DNA from: Pontimonas sp.
Lineage (GTDB): Bacteria; Actinomycetota; Actinomycetes; Actinomycetales; Microbacteriaceae
Length of the DNA stretch: 5,875 nucleotides
Reading direction: 5' to 3'
NCBI GenBank assembly: GCA_017852615.1
Contig: JAFMKX010000056.1
Location: forward strand, 1 to 5,875
Shown here: piece by piece, positions 1-5,875 of the stretch
How the letters are laid out: each line of letters starts with the position of its first letter
Numbering within the stretch: the first letter of the stretch is position 1
Position numbers and translations under genes: made by a program
Notes under the pieces: model-generated
Databases searched by the model: none
Seen by the model: only the letters and a program-made list of their open reading frames with translations
What the model was told of the DNA's origin: nothing

Positions 1-737
1 TGGGGAAGATTCCTGCGCTCGTGTGGCACGCTCTGCTCATTGCTGTACCGGTAACTCTCATTGCTTTGACGCTGATGCGATCCACTTTGGATTCATGGGG
101 TGGGTTCCTCATCAACTTCTATATCGCGATTATCAGCATTGTGTTGAGCTTCCCTCTGGGGGTGCTCTTGGCACTCGGCCGACGCTCCACCTTGCCGATC
201 GTTCGCCTTCTGAGCACCACCTATATCGAACTCATTCGCGGAGCGCCCCTCTTTGTGCTGCTCTTGCTTGCCGGGGTGGCCCTAGAGTTCTTCGTCCCCG
301 TTGATTTGGCCCCTGGCCCAATCTTCCGTGCGGTGACGGTATTCACCCTCTTCACCGCAGCGTATGTGGCAGAAATTGTTCGTGGTGGCCTGCAGTCTGT
401 GGCCAAAGGCCAGACTGAGGCCGGTAAGGCACTGGGCCTCAATACCTCGAAGGTGACGTTCTTGATTACCCTGCCTCAAGCATTGCGCAACGTTATCCCC
501 GCCCAAATTGGTCAATTCATCAGTCTGTTCAAAGACACCACGTTGGCCGGGGCCGCGCTAAGCGTGCTCGAAGTTCTCAACATCGGAACGGCCATCACCA
601 AACAGGATGACTTCTTAGGGCAGGGATACATCTATGAATCCCTGGCGTTTGTGGGCTTGCTGTTCTGGGTGGGGTCTTATGTGATGAGTAGAGAAAGCCA
701 ACGGCTAGAAAAACGGCTAGGAGTGGGTCAGAGATGA
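1..737 (+). CDS. Amino acid ABC transporter permease (HisM/GlnP/AapM type), 5' end outside window
   Basis: This is an inner-membrane permease subunit of a polar amino acid ABC importer; it forms the substrate channel and docks onto the ATPase encoded next. The frame is open to the window edge (codons before the GTG at 21 read GKIPAL), so the gene probably starts further left and GTG 21 is only an internal valine. Counting from that codon, hydrophobic segments lie near residues 3-20, 27-52, 75-92, 101-120, 172-188 and 206-223. The family hallmark YIELIRGAP is at 68-76, and the cytoplasmic EAA loop that contacts the ATPase is at about 133-152 (EAGKALGL, then LPQALRNVIP). The segment QFISLFKDTTLAG is also typical. 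The C-terminal part resembles AapM/BztC of general L-amino acid transporters, which have an extra N-terminal region, but the substrate cannot be read from the sequence. Its stop overlaps the ATPase start by 4 bp (ATGA). Confidence 0.93.
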   Translation, partial: GKIPALVWHALLIAVPVTLIALTLMRSTLDSWGGFLINFYIAIISIVLSFPLGVLLALGRRSTLPIVRLLSTTYIELIRGAPLFVLLLLAGVALEFFVPVDLAPGPIFRAVTVFTLFTAAYVAEIVRGGLQSVAKGQTEAGKALGLNTSKVTFLITLPQALRNVIPAQIGQFISLFKDTTLAGAALSVLEVLNIGTAITKQDDFLGQGYIYESLAFVGLLFWVGSYVMSRESQRLEKRLGVGQR

Positions 738-1519
738 GCAACAAAGTTTTCACCGATGCGACACAGATGTCTGGTGGGCGAACGAGCGACGATGCCATAG
801 TCGTCATGCAGGATGTCTATAAGCGCTTCAAAGACTTCGAAGCGCTCAAGAAGATCAACTTCCAGGTGGGTAAGCAGGAAGTGGTCGTGGTGATCGGGCC
901 CTCCGGTTCCGGTAAATCCACCCTGATTCGCTGCATCAACCGTTTAGAAGAACACGACGCGGGTCGCATCATCGTCGATGGCACCGAATTGACGATGGAT
1001 ATTCGCAATATTCAAGAAATTCGCAAAGAAACCGGGATGGTGTTCCAAAGCTTCAATCTTTTCCCCCATCTCAGTGTGCTGACCAACGTGGCGATAGGGC
1101 CTAGGCAAGTGCGTGGCATGCCCAAAGCTCAAGCAGAAGCCCTGGCCCTAGAACTGTTAGAGCGTGTTCAGATCCCTGAGCAAGCCAACAAATATCCTTC
1201 ACAGCTCTCGGGTGGCCAGCAGCAGCGAGTAGCTATTGCTCGAGCCTTGGCGATGAAACCTAAAGTCATGCTCTTTGACGAGCCCACGTCGGCACTCGAC
1301 CCCGAAATGATTAACGAAGTTCTCGATGTCATCAAAGAGTTGGCCCGAGAGGGAATGACCATGGTGGTAGTGACCCATGAAATGGGTTTCGCCAAGGAGG
1401 TCGCCGACCGAGTGGTGTTCATGGCCGATGGCGAGATTGTCGAAGTAGGCACTCCCGCAGAGATTTTCGACAATCCCCAAGAAGAGCGCACCAAAAAGTT
1501 CTTGTCTCAGATCCTCTGA
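734..1519 (+). CDS. Amino acid ABC transporter ATP-binding protein (GlnQ/AapP family)
   Basis: This is the cytoplasmic ATPase that powers the amino acid importer whose permease is encoded just upstream. All nucleotide-binding motifs are intact in the 261-residue product: Walker A GPSGSGKST at 55-63, Q-loop Q105 (GMVFQSFNLFPH), signature LSGGQQQ at 158-164, Walker B VMLFDE at 178-183, D-loop SALD at 186-189 and switch H215 (VVVTHEMGFA). The FNLFPHLSVLTNV stretch and the C-terminal PAEIFDNPQEERTKKFLSQIL are characteristic of the polar amino acid uptake subfamily. The ATG at 734 is chosen because it overlaps the permease stop and follows AGGAG at 719-723 with 10 nt spacing. The extra 20 or so residues before the conserved core (VVMQDVYKRF) are longer than in many GlnQ proteins, so M25 is a possible but less likely start. 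Expected to be co-transcribed and translationally coupled with the permease. Confidence 0.96.
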   Translation: MSNKVFTDATQMSGGRTSDDAIVVMQDVYKRFKDFEALKKINFQVGKQEVVVVIGPSGSGKSTLIRCINRLEEHDAGRIIVDGTELTMDIRNIQEIRKETGMVFQSFNLFPHLSVLTNVAIGPRQVRGMPKAQAEALALELLERVQIPEQANKYPSQLSGGQQQRVAIARALAMKPKVMLFDEPTSALDPEMINEVLDVIKELAREGMTMVVVTHEMGFAKEVADRVVFMADGEIVEVGTPAEIFDNPQEERTKKFLSQIL

Positions 1520-1577
1520 TTCTCAGGTTTTGTGCGGGTTGTGGCACTTCCCTCTAGACTTTGGGCACGCAAATAAT

Positions 1578-1583
1578 GGGGAG
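1578..1583 (+). promoter_or_regulatory. Ribosome binding site deciding the mscS-like start
   Basis: The purine run GGGGAG lies 8 nt before the ATG at 1592, a normal spacing. It overlaps the alternative GTG at 1583, which has no comparable site in front of it. This favours the shorter 355-residue product over 358 residues. Confidence 0.7.
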
Positions 1584-1591
1584 TGCTTGAT

Positions 1592-2659
1592 ATGAACGTG
1601 TGGGTAACGATCGGACTCTCAGCCCTCACGACGCTGAGTATCGCTCTGGCGGTGCTCTTTATCCTGTGGTTGGTCGTCAGAATGGTCGGGCGACGAATTG
1701 AGTGGCTAATACCCGCCTATGAATCCATCCGGCCCCGGCTTCGGTTTTTTGTTCTCACTCTCGCCTTGCTGATCACCACGATGGCCGTCGAGGGAATTGA
1801 TTCCCCGTGGTGGTCCGTGTCTACTAGATCGATCAGCCTCTTACTGATTCTTTCCGCAGGATTCCTCATTCAGTCGGTCGTGAACTTCACGGTCGGACGC
1901 TTCATCAGTGCTTTCGAAGCAGGCGACCAGGAAGATGCTGACGTTCGGCGCATCGCCACCCAGCTGCGCCTGATTCGCCGCCTGGCCAACGTCATTATCG
2001 GCATCCTGACCATTGGGTTTGCTTTGTTCACCTTCCCCCAGGTTCAAGCCGTCGGAGCCGGGTTATTGGCCTCTGCAGGGGTGCTGAGCGTCATTGGGGG
2101 CCTCGCGGCCCAATCGGTGCTGGGTAATCTTTTTGCCGGCGTTCAACTAGCCTTTAGCAACGCCATTCGCCGTGGTGACGTCGTGGTGGTCGAAGGCGAA
2201 TGGGGCACCATTGGCGAAATCACCCTTTCTTATGTGGTGGTCTACATCTGGGATGAACGACGTTTGATTGTTCCCTCGACCTATTTCACCTCCAAGGTAT
2301 TTGAAACGTGGACCAGGAATTCCCCGAAAGTCTTGGGCACCGTATTTATGGACCTCGATTGGCGCGTTCCGCTGGAAGATGTTCGCGCGGAATTTGACTC
2401 ATTCCTTGCCGGAAACGAGCTTTTCGATGGCCGTGCGTCGAGCGTATTGGTGACTGACGCCACCGGCGGCCACGTCCAAGTGCGCTTTTTGATCTCCGCC
2501 GCTGATTCCTCCCAACAGTGGGATTTGCGGTGTGAGGTTCGCGAGCACATGGTCACCTGGCTGCAAAAAAACCACCCTGAGGCCTTGCCCCTCTCCCGGG
2601 TGTCCTTGAGCGAGAGTGCTGCGCCGAAAAAGGCCCGCTCCCAGTCCTCTCGAACGTGA
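1592..2659 (+). CDS. MscS-family mechanosensitive ion channel
   Basis: This is a membrane channel of the small-conductance mechanosensitive family, which opens under membrane tension to release solutes during hypo-osmotic shock. The product is 355 residues from ATG 1592. Hydrophobic helices lie near residues 4-32, 50-67, 80-103 and 131-149. They are followed by the glycine/alanine-rich pore helix at about 154-193 (AGLLASAGVLSVIGGLAAQSV and onward), the part most conserved with MscS TM3. Next come the beta-rich domain (GDVVVVEGEWGTIGEI, about 195-210; LIVPSTYF, 225-232) and the alpha/beta cytoplasmic domain to about 335. The tail is short and basic (KKARSQSSRT). ATG 1592 is preferred to the in-frame GTG at 1583 because GGGGAG at 1578-1583 sits 8 nt before it, and the GTG would overlap that site. 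The gene follows the ATPase by 72 bp with no clear terminator and overlaps def by 4 bp. The conducted ion or solute cannot be deduced. Confidence 0.92.
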   Translation: MNVWVTIGLSALTTLSIALAVLFILWLVVRMVGRRIEWLIPAYESIRPRLRFFVLTLALLITTMAVEGIDSPWWSVSTRSISLLLILSAGFLIQSVVNFTVGRFISAFEAGDQEDADVRRIATQLRLIRRLANVIIGILTIGFALFTFPQVQAVGAGLLASAGVLSVIGGLAAQSVLGNLFAGVQLAFSNAIRRGDVVVVEGEWGTIGEITLSYVVVYIWDERRLIVPSTYFTSKVFETWTRNSPKVLGTVFMDLDWRVPLEDVRAEFDSFLAGNELFDGRASSVLVTDATGGHVQVRFLISAADSSQQWDLRCEVREHMVTWLQKNHPEALPLSRVSLSESAAPKKARSQSSRT

Positions 2660-3246
2660 GCGTTCGCCCCATCAGGATCACCGGTGACCCGGTCCTGCAC
2701 ACACCAGCACGTCCTGTCACGAACTTTGGCGAGGAGCTCGACGAGCTTGTCTTAGACATGATCGACACGATGCGCGAAGCGCCAGGGGTGGGCCTCGCAG
2801 CGCCCCAAATCGGGGTTGATGTTCAGGTTTTTGTCTGGGAGTGGAGTGATGAGCAAGACAAACTCCACGAAGGGGCCATCGTGAATCCCGTCCTGAGCCT
2901 GGGGCAGAGGCAACGTGGGCCACTGGATGAAGAAGGCGAAATAGAAGGATGCCTTTCCGTGCCAGATTTTCGCTATCCCCTTCGCAGAGCTTCCGATGTC
3001 GTCCTGAGCGGGCTTGATCCCCGGGGTCACGCCCTCTCGATGTACGCCGAAGGCTGGCTGGCCAGAATTTTCCAGCATGAATTCGATCATCTCCAGGGCA
3101 GGCTCTATATCGACCGCTTAGCGTGGCGATTGCGCCGGGAGGCGAGGCGAGATATCCGCAGAGAGGGTTTCGGTCAGCCAGGTCGCTCCTGGCTACCCGG
3201 AGTTGATTCGTATGAGGAATCAGACCATGAGGCCGAGGAAGCGTAA
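2656..3246 (+). CDS. def: Peptide deformylase
   Basis: This cytoplasmic metalloenzyme removes the N-formyl group from the initiator methionine of new proteins and is normally essential. All three family motifs are intact in the 196-residue product: motif 1 GVGLAAPQ at 44-51, motif 2 EGCLS at 97-101, and motif 3 HEFDH at 141-145. C99, H141 and H145 are the expected metal ligands and E142 the catalytic base. The N-terminus VSVRPIRITGDPVLHTPA matches the usual family start, which supports the GTG at 2656. That GTG overlaps the stop of the channel gene (GTGA), and no purine-rich ribosome binding site is visible in the 20 nt before it (CCCAGTCCTCTCGAAC), so translation probably depends on re-initiation by ribosomes finishing the channel gene. 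The C-terminus is acidic (SDHEAEEA), and its last 27 bp overlap the 3' end of the opposing azlD. Confidence 0.97.
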   Translation: MSVRPIRITGDPVLHTPARPVTNFGEELDELVLDMIDTMREAPGVGLAAPQIGVDVQVFVWEWSDEQDKLHEGAIVNPVLSLGQRQRGPLDEEGEIEGCLSVPDFRYPLRRASDVVLSGLDPRGHALSMYAEGWLARIFQHEFDHLQGRLYIDRLAWRLRREARRDIRREGFGQPGRSWLPGVDSYEESDHEAEEA

Positions 3247-3534
3247 CCCAGCGGCTACCACTCCAGCGGCAAGCAACACCACCATAAATGGCGCTTTGAA
3301 GTACAGCAGAATGGCCGCAACCCCCACGGCAGGCACCCGGGCATCCACGGTCACCGTCCCGTTATCCCCCAACGCTTGGGCAATCACCAATGAGGCCAGA
3401 AGCGCCGCGGTCACCAAACCGGCTACGCGCGACATGAGGGCCCCCTCGACAAATCTGCGCGGAACCACATAACCAGCAGTCTTGAGTGCCCAGATCAGCA
3501 GCGATGCCACCACAAGTCCCACCCAAATACTCAC
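3220..3534 (-). CDS. azlD: AzlD-family branched-chain amino acid transport subunit
   Basis: This is the small membrane subunit that works with AzlC in export of branched-chain amino acids; the best-studied relatives are Bacillus AzlCD (azaleucine resistance) and Corynebacterium BrnFE. The product is 104 residues with about four hydrophobic segments near residues 2-20, 36-54, 66-78 and 82-100, and matches the usual AzlD length of about 100. The motif YVVPRRF at 22-28 is typical of the family. The start is the GTG at 3534-3532, overlapping the azlC stop (GTGA) and preceded by GAAGGGGG (3548-3541) with 6 nt spacing. The frame stays open further upstream to about 3828, but that part lies inside azlC and looks nothing like a membrane protein. 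The gene ends inside the 3' end of def on the other strand, so no terminator can follow it before opposing coding sequence. Confidence 0.9.
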   Translation of the reverse strand: MSIWVGLVVASLLIWALKTAGYVVPRRFVEGALMSRVAGLVTAALLASLVIAQALGDNGTVTVDARVPAVGVAAILLYFKAPFMVVLLAAGVVAAGLRFLGLMV

Positions 3535-4256
3535 GAGGCACCCCCTTCGGTGCGCTCGGGAGCATGAGGTGCCACACGGTGGCGATAGATTCCCGACATA
3601 ATACCCACAGCTGCTGCCGCCAAAACAGGTATCCCAGCGGGCACCACGGGAATAAGCACGATGGTCACCGCCGCCGCGCCAATGGCCACCACGACAGGTT
3701 CGCGGGAGGTCAATCGGGGCCACAGCAACGCCAAGAACGCAGCCGCTGCCACAGCGTCGAGTCCCCAGGTGCGGACATCCCCCAGTGCGTCGCCGGCGAT
3801 TGCGCCAATCAGGGTGGAAATGTTCCAACCGGCATAGAGAGAAAAGGCGGTGGCCCAGAACCCATGCCGCGACGACGTCAAGTCGCTTTGCGCAACAGCC
3901 ACTGCTGTGGACTCATCTACCGTGAGCTGAGCAGCGAGAGCTCGCTTGAAAAATCCTGGCCCGATAATCGGTGACATGCGAAGTGCATAGAGCCCATTAC
4001 GCACTCCCAACAGCCCCGCAGAGGCAACGGCCGCCCCGACGGCGGTCAGCCCACCGGTGGCCACAATGCCGATGAACGCAAACTGGGAAGCACCGGAGAA
4101 CATCAGCAGACTGAGGACCATTGTCTGGCCGATGCTGAACCCTAGGGCCACCGAGAGCGCTCCAAAGGAGACGCCATACAGCGATACGGCCGCGGCCACC
4201 TGAAACCCTTGGTTTCGCGCGCGCCGATGATGGTGGGCGTTGAACTCTTCGGCCAC
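3531..4256 (-). CDS. azlC: AzlC-family branched-chain amino acid exporter large subunit
   Basis: This is the large integral-membrane subunit of an AzlCD/BrnFE-type exporter, thought to move branched-chain amino acids (and, in Corynebacterium, methionine) out of the cell. The 241-residue product matches the family length. Family landmarks are YGVSFGALSVALGFS (27-41), MFSGASQFAFIGI (52-64), the loop NGLYALRMSP (87-96) and LTVDESTAVA (111-120). Hydrophobic segments lie near residues 18-40, 43-67, 70-90, 136-157, 165-180, 187-204 and 206-222. The GTG start at 4256 shares one base with the upstream kinase stop (TAGTG), and the preceding bases contain only a weak purine site, so coupled translation is likely. 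An internal GTG at residue 20 would remove the basic, histidine-rich leader (AHHHRRARNQ) and is a less likely start. The AzlCD pairing makes the family call firm; the actual substrate is inferred. Confidence 0.94.
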   Translation of the reverse strand: MAEEFNAHHHRRARNQGFQVAAAVSLYGVSFGALSVALGFSIGQTMVLSLLMFSGASQFAFIGIVATGGLTAVGAAVASAGLLGVRNGLYALRMSPIIGPGFFKRALAAQLTVDESTAVAVAQSDLTSSRHGFWATAFSLYAGWNISTLIGAIAGDALGDVRTWGLDAVAAAAFLALLWPRLTSREPVVVAIGAAAVTIVLIPVVPAGIPVLAAAAVGIMSGIYRHRVAPHAPERTEGGAS

Positions 4257-5161
4257 TACGAGTCGCTCGAAGCGCGGGTATTCACGCCATGAACACCGTT
4301 GTGGAACTTCAAGGTGGGGAATGCCGCTGAGAGGCTAAACCCCACACCGGGAACGCGGTGGGCGGAAAAAACACCACCAAACGTCTCGGTTCTTGTCTTC
4401 ATTTCTTTCATACCGCGACCGGAGAGCATCTCCACCAGGGCTGCCTGATCCTCTGCCACGGAATAGGCAGGGGAATCATCAGAAGCAAAACGACGCTGCG
4501 CGCGAATGCCATCATCGTCCATGCGCAGATGCAGACCCTGCGCACTCCAATTCATGCTGACTTTTACTGCGGTGCCGGGACCACCGTGGGTTCGCGCATT
4601 GTTCAGACCCTCTTGCAGGATTCGATAAATAGCAAGCTCTGCACTGGGGGCGATATCGAAGGGCGTGCCACTTTCTTCTAACTCCACCACAATTCCTGAT
4701 TCCGTCATCGCGGAAAAAAGCCCGTGGATAGACACCAGGCTGGGTACTCCCTCGACCTCTTCGACGCTATCCCTGGACACATTCACCACACGCCTGATGT
4801 CGTTAAGAGCCGAGCGAGCGGAATCAGCAATGGCTTCTGCGGCACGGGAGGCGACTTGAGGATCCGAGGCTGCCGTGAATTTGGCACCCTCTGCTTGGGA
4901 AATCATCATGGTGAGCGAAGCTGCGGCAGATTCGTGAACTTCGCTAATCATGCGCATCACGTCTGCTTGCTCAGCCAAACGAACCTCAAGTTCGGTCTTA
5001 TCAATGAAGGACTGAGCGACCTGGTCGCTGTGGGTTTTCACCAACTCCGGCTGCGGTGGCGGCGACTGTGCCTTCCAGATGATGTAGGCCAGCGCACCAA
5101 TCAATAACCCGGCAAGACTGGGCACCAACCAGAGGGCTTGGGCGGTGAGGAAATCAGTCAT
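4256..5161 (-). CDS. NarL-type (HisKA_3/HPK7) sensor histidine kinase, no adjacent regulator
   Basis: This is a probable membrane-anchored histidine kinase of the NarX/DesK-like class. The 301-residue product has one hydrophobic segment at about 8-29, a proline-rich linker (SPPPQPE, 33-39), and a predicted coiled coil at about 45-72. A HisKA_3-like dimerisation helix follows, with candidate phospho-acceptor H76 in SEVHESAAASL. The HATPase domain has its N box at about 178-192 (IYRILQEGLNNARTH; E184, N188, H192), a G1 box DDDG at 215-218, and a G2 box GRGMKEM at 248-254 followed by the usual FGGVFSA. H76 is followed by E rather than the usual D. The second glycine expected in the G1 box (DDGxG) is replaced by R220, and about 29 residues separate the G1 and G2 boxes, longer than usual. 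There is no recognisable sensory domain. Start ATG 5161 has only a weak site (AGAGCGG) in front. The stop overlaps the azlC start by 1 bp, implying one operon. No response regulator gene is in the window, so the target and signal are unknown. Confidence 0.85.
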   Translation of the reverse strand: MTDFLTAQALWLVPSLAGLLIGALAYIIWKAQSPPPQPELVKTHSDQVAQSFIDKTELEVRLAEQADVMRMISEVHESAAASLTMMISQAEGAKFTAASDPQVASRAAEAIADSARSALNDIRRVVNVSRDSVEEVEGVPSLVSIHGLFSAMTESGIVVELEESGTPFDIAPSAELAIYRILQEGLNNARTHGGPGTAVKVSMNWSAQGLHLRMDDDGIRAQRRFASDDSPAYSVAEDQAALVEMLSGRGMKEMKTRTETFGGVFSAHRVPGVGFSLSAAFPTLKFHNGVHGVNTRASSDS

Positions 5162-5219
5162 TCACCGCTCTACTTTCGATTGCTGGGACCACGGGGGTGA
5201 ACGTAATCTACTAAAGAAT

Positions 5220-5295
5220 TGGCTCCTCGACTTGGACTCGAACCAAGAACCTACCGGTTAACAGCCGGTCGCTCTGCCAATTGAGCTATCGAGGA
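5220..5295 (-). tRNA. tRNA-Asn (anticodon GTT), CCA encoded
   Basis: Read on the minus strand, the 76-nt gene folds as a full cloverleaf. The acceptor stem TCCTCGA pairs with TCGAGGA, the anticodon stem ACCGG with CCGGT, and the T stem CTTGG with CCAAG around the loop TTCGAGT. The anticodon loop CTGTTAA places GTT at positions 34-36 (plus-strand bases 5260-5262), which reads asparagine codons AAC and AAU. The discriminator is G, and the 3' CCA is present in the DNA (5222-5220). The gene lies 56 nt after the dehydrogenase stop and 58 nt before the kinase start, all on the same strand. No integrase gene or repeat of the tRNA 3' end was seen, so it does not mark a genomic island within this window. 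Confidence 0.97.
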
Positions 5296-5308
5296 ATACG
5301 GAGCTAAA

Positions 5309-5327
5309 TGATGCTACCAGAGCATCA
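5309..5327 (-). terminator. Possible weak hairpin terminator after the dehydrogenase
   Basis: On the minus strand, TGATGCT and AGCATCA form a perfect 7-bp stem around the 5-nt loop CTGGT, located 25 nt after the dehydrogenase stop. The following bases are TTTAG, so the T tract is only three long and the stem is only moderately GC-rich. It could reduce readthrough from the dehydrogenase into tRNA-Asn. The same bases contain TAGCAT (5316-5311), which fits a TAnnnT -10 element about 15 nt before the tRNA, but no good -35 was found. Either role is tentative. Confidence 0.3.
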
Positions 5328-5351
5328 GGGCCTGTTTCCGACCCTTTGAGG

Positions 5352-5875
5352 CTAGTAGCCAGCCTCCGGGTTGACAACACCGGTCAGCTGCTTGCGCGCC
5401 ACATACGCCTCCACATTGCCTCGCACCCGCTGCGCGAGTAGTGGCCTGGTCATCTCCGGGGTGTCCGCTGAGTGCGAGGTAATCACGACAGATTCCTGCG
5501 ACCACAGCCCATGATCGCTGGGGAATGGCTCAGGGTCCATGACATCTAGTCCAGCACCAAATAGTTCACCGGCCTGGACGGCTGCCAAGACGGCATCCGC
5601 GTCAACGAGGGATCCCCTAGCGATATTGATCAGCACGGCGTGAGGGGGCAGGGCGGCTAACTCGCGCGCTCCGATCAAGTGTTGGGTCTGATCAGTGGCC
5701 GCCGCGGCCACAACAACCACGTCTGCACTGGGAAGAACCGAGAGTAAGTCCCCGGGGCCCACTGTGCTCGAAGCGCCAGGAACCGGGTCGCTGCCTCGAC
5801 GAACGACCGTCACGCGGGCACGAAAAGGCGCCAGAAGCCCCAGGAAGGTGCGTGCGACTCCCCCAGCGCCAATGA
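5352..5875 (-). CDS. D-isomer-specific 2-hydroxyacid dehydrogenase (3' part; start outside window)
   Basis: This is an NAD(P)-dependent enzyme that interconverts 2-oxo acids and D-2-hydroxy acids, in the family of D-lactate, glyoxylate/hydroxypyruvate and phosphoglycerate dehydrogenases. The frame runs off the window edge and begins IGAGGVARTFLGLL, the glycine-rich dinucleotide-binding turn, so the catalytic N-terminal domain lies beyond base 5875 and GTG 5813 is not the true start. The expected active-site residues are present: R in NIARGSLVD (5618-5616), E in LDVMDPEPFP (5531-5529), and H in ITSHSADTPEM (5474-5472). The usual proline before that histidine is serine here. The C-terminal helix (RVRGNVEAYVARKQLTGVVNPEAGY) has the normal family ending. 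The substrate cannot be assigned from this portion, and the gene is therefore left without a symbol. Confidence 0.93.
   Translation of the reverse strand, partial: IGAGGVARTFLGLLAPFRARVTVVRRGSDPVPGASSTVGPGDLLSVLPSADVVVVAAAATDQTQHLIGARELAALPPHAVLINIARGSLVDADAVLAAVQAGELFGAGLDVMDPEPFPSDHGLWSQESVVITSHSADTPEMTRPLLAQRVRGNVEAYVARKQLTGVVNPEAGY

Noticed and set aside
1528..1546. Small inverted repeat GTGC/GCAC between the ATPase and MscS-like genes
   Set aside because: Only 4 bp pair and no T tract follows, so it does not look like a terminator.
1572..1577. AATAAT resembling a -10 element before the MscS-like gene
   Set aside because: It sits directly against the ribosome binding site, so a transcript from it would start after that site, and no -35 hexamer is found at a suitable distance.
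2281..2700. 139-residue open frame antisense to the MscS-like gene and the start of def
   Set aside because: Composition is serine/threonine/arginine-rich with no recognisable domain, and it is fully covered by two well-supported genes on the other strand.
3535..3828. In-frame upstream extension of azlD on the minus strand giving a 202-residue reading frame
   Set aside because: The extension lies inside azlC in another frame, is arginine/cysteine/histidine-rich and not membrane-like, and the GTG at 3534 has a good ribosome binding site and gives the normal AzlD length.
3486..3974. 162-residue plus-strand open frame opposite azlC
   Set aside because: It has no family resemblance and is rich in H, R and Q, as expected for a frame shadowing a high-GC membrane protein gene.
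5220..5295. tRNA-Asn as an attachment site for an integrated element
   Set aside because: No integrase gene and no second copy of the tRNA 3' end were seen in the window, and flanking genes look like normal chromosomal genes.

Overview
The window looks like ordinary chromosomal DNA from a high-GC Gram-positive bacterium (Actinomycetota). A freshwater or soil Microbacteriaceae-like member is a plausible guess. The reasons are GTG starts at several genes, GTGA and ATGA stop/start overlaps, moderately high GC, and an actinobacterial-style peptide deformylase beginning VSVRPIRITGDPVL. This placement is inferred from gene style, because no rRNA or other strong marker is present. No mobile element, CRISPR array or phage gene was seen.

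Plus-strand block (1-3246). The first gene is the 3' part of a polar amino acid ABC permease, overlapping by 4 bp a complete GlnQ/AapP-type ATPase. These form the inner-membrane half of an amino acid importer whose remaining genes (binding protein, probably a second permease) should lie to the left of the window. After a gap of about 70 bp comes an MscS-family mechanosensitive channel. It overlaps by 4 bp a peptide deformylase gene (def) that has no visible ribosome binding site of its own.

Minus-strand block (5161-3220). A short-membrane-anchor NarL-type (HisKA_3/HPK7) histidine kinase is followed without a gap by azlC and azlD, the two subunits of a branched-chain amino acid exporter. All three genes overlap or touch, so they should form one translationally coupled operon. 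No response regulator is visible on either side of the kinase. azlD and def converge and overlap by 27 bp at their 3' ends, leaving no intergenic space for a terminator.

Right end (5875-5220, minus strand). The 3' part of a D-isomer-specific 2-hydroxyacid dehydrogenase is followed by a tRNA-Asn(GUU) gene with an encoded CCA, and then by the kinase operon.

Functionally, the window pairs an amino acid importer with an amino acid exporter, plus an osmotic-release channel and an essential translation-processing enzyme. The most interesting point is the kinase without a partner, fused by overlap to an exporter operon and carrying a degenerate G1 box. I found no convincing previously undescribed system; the rest is recognisable housekeeping and transport DNA.
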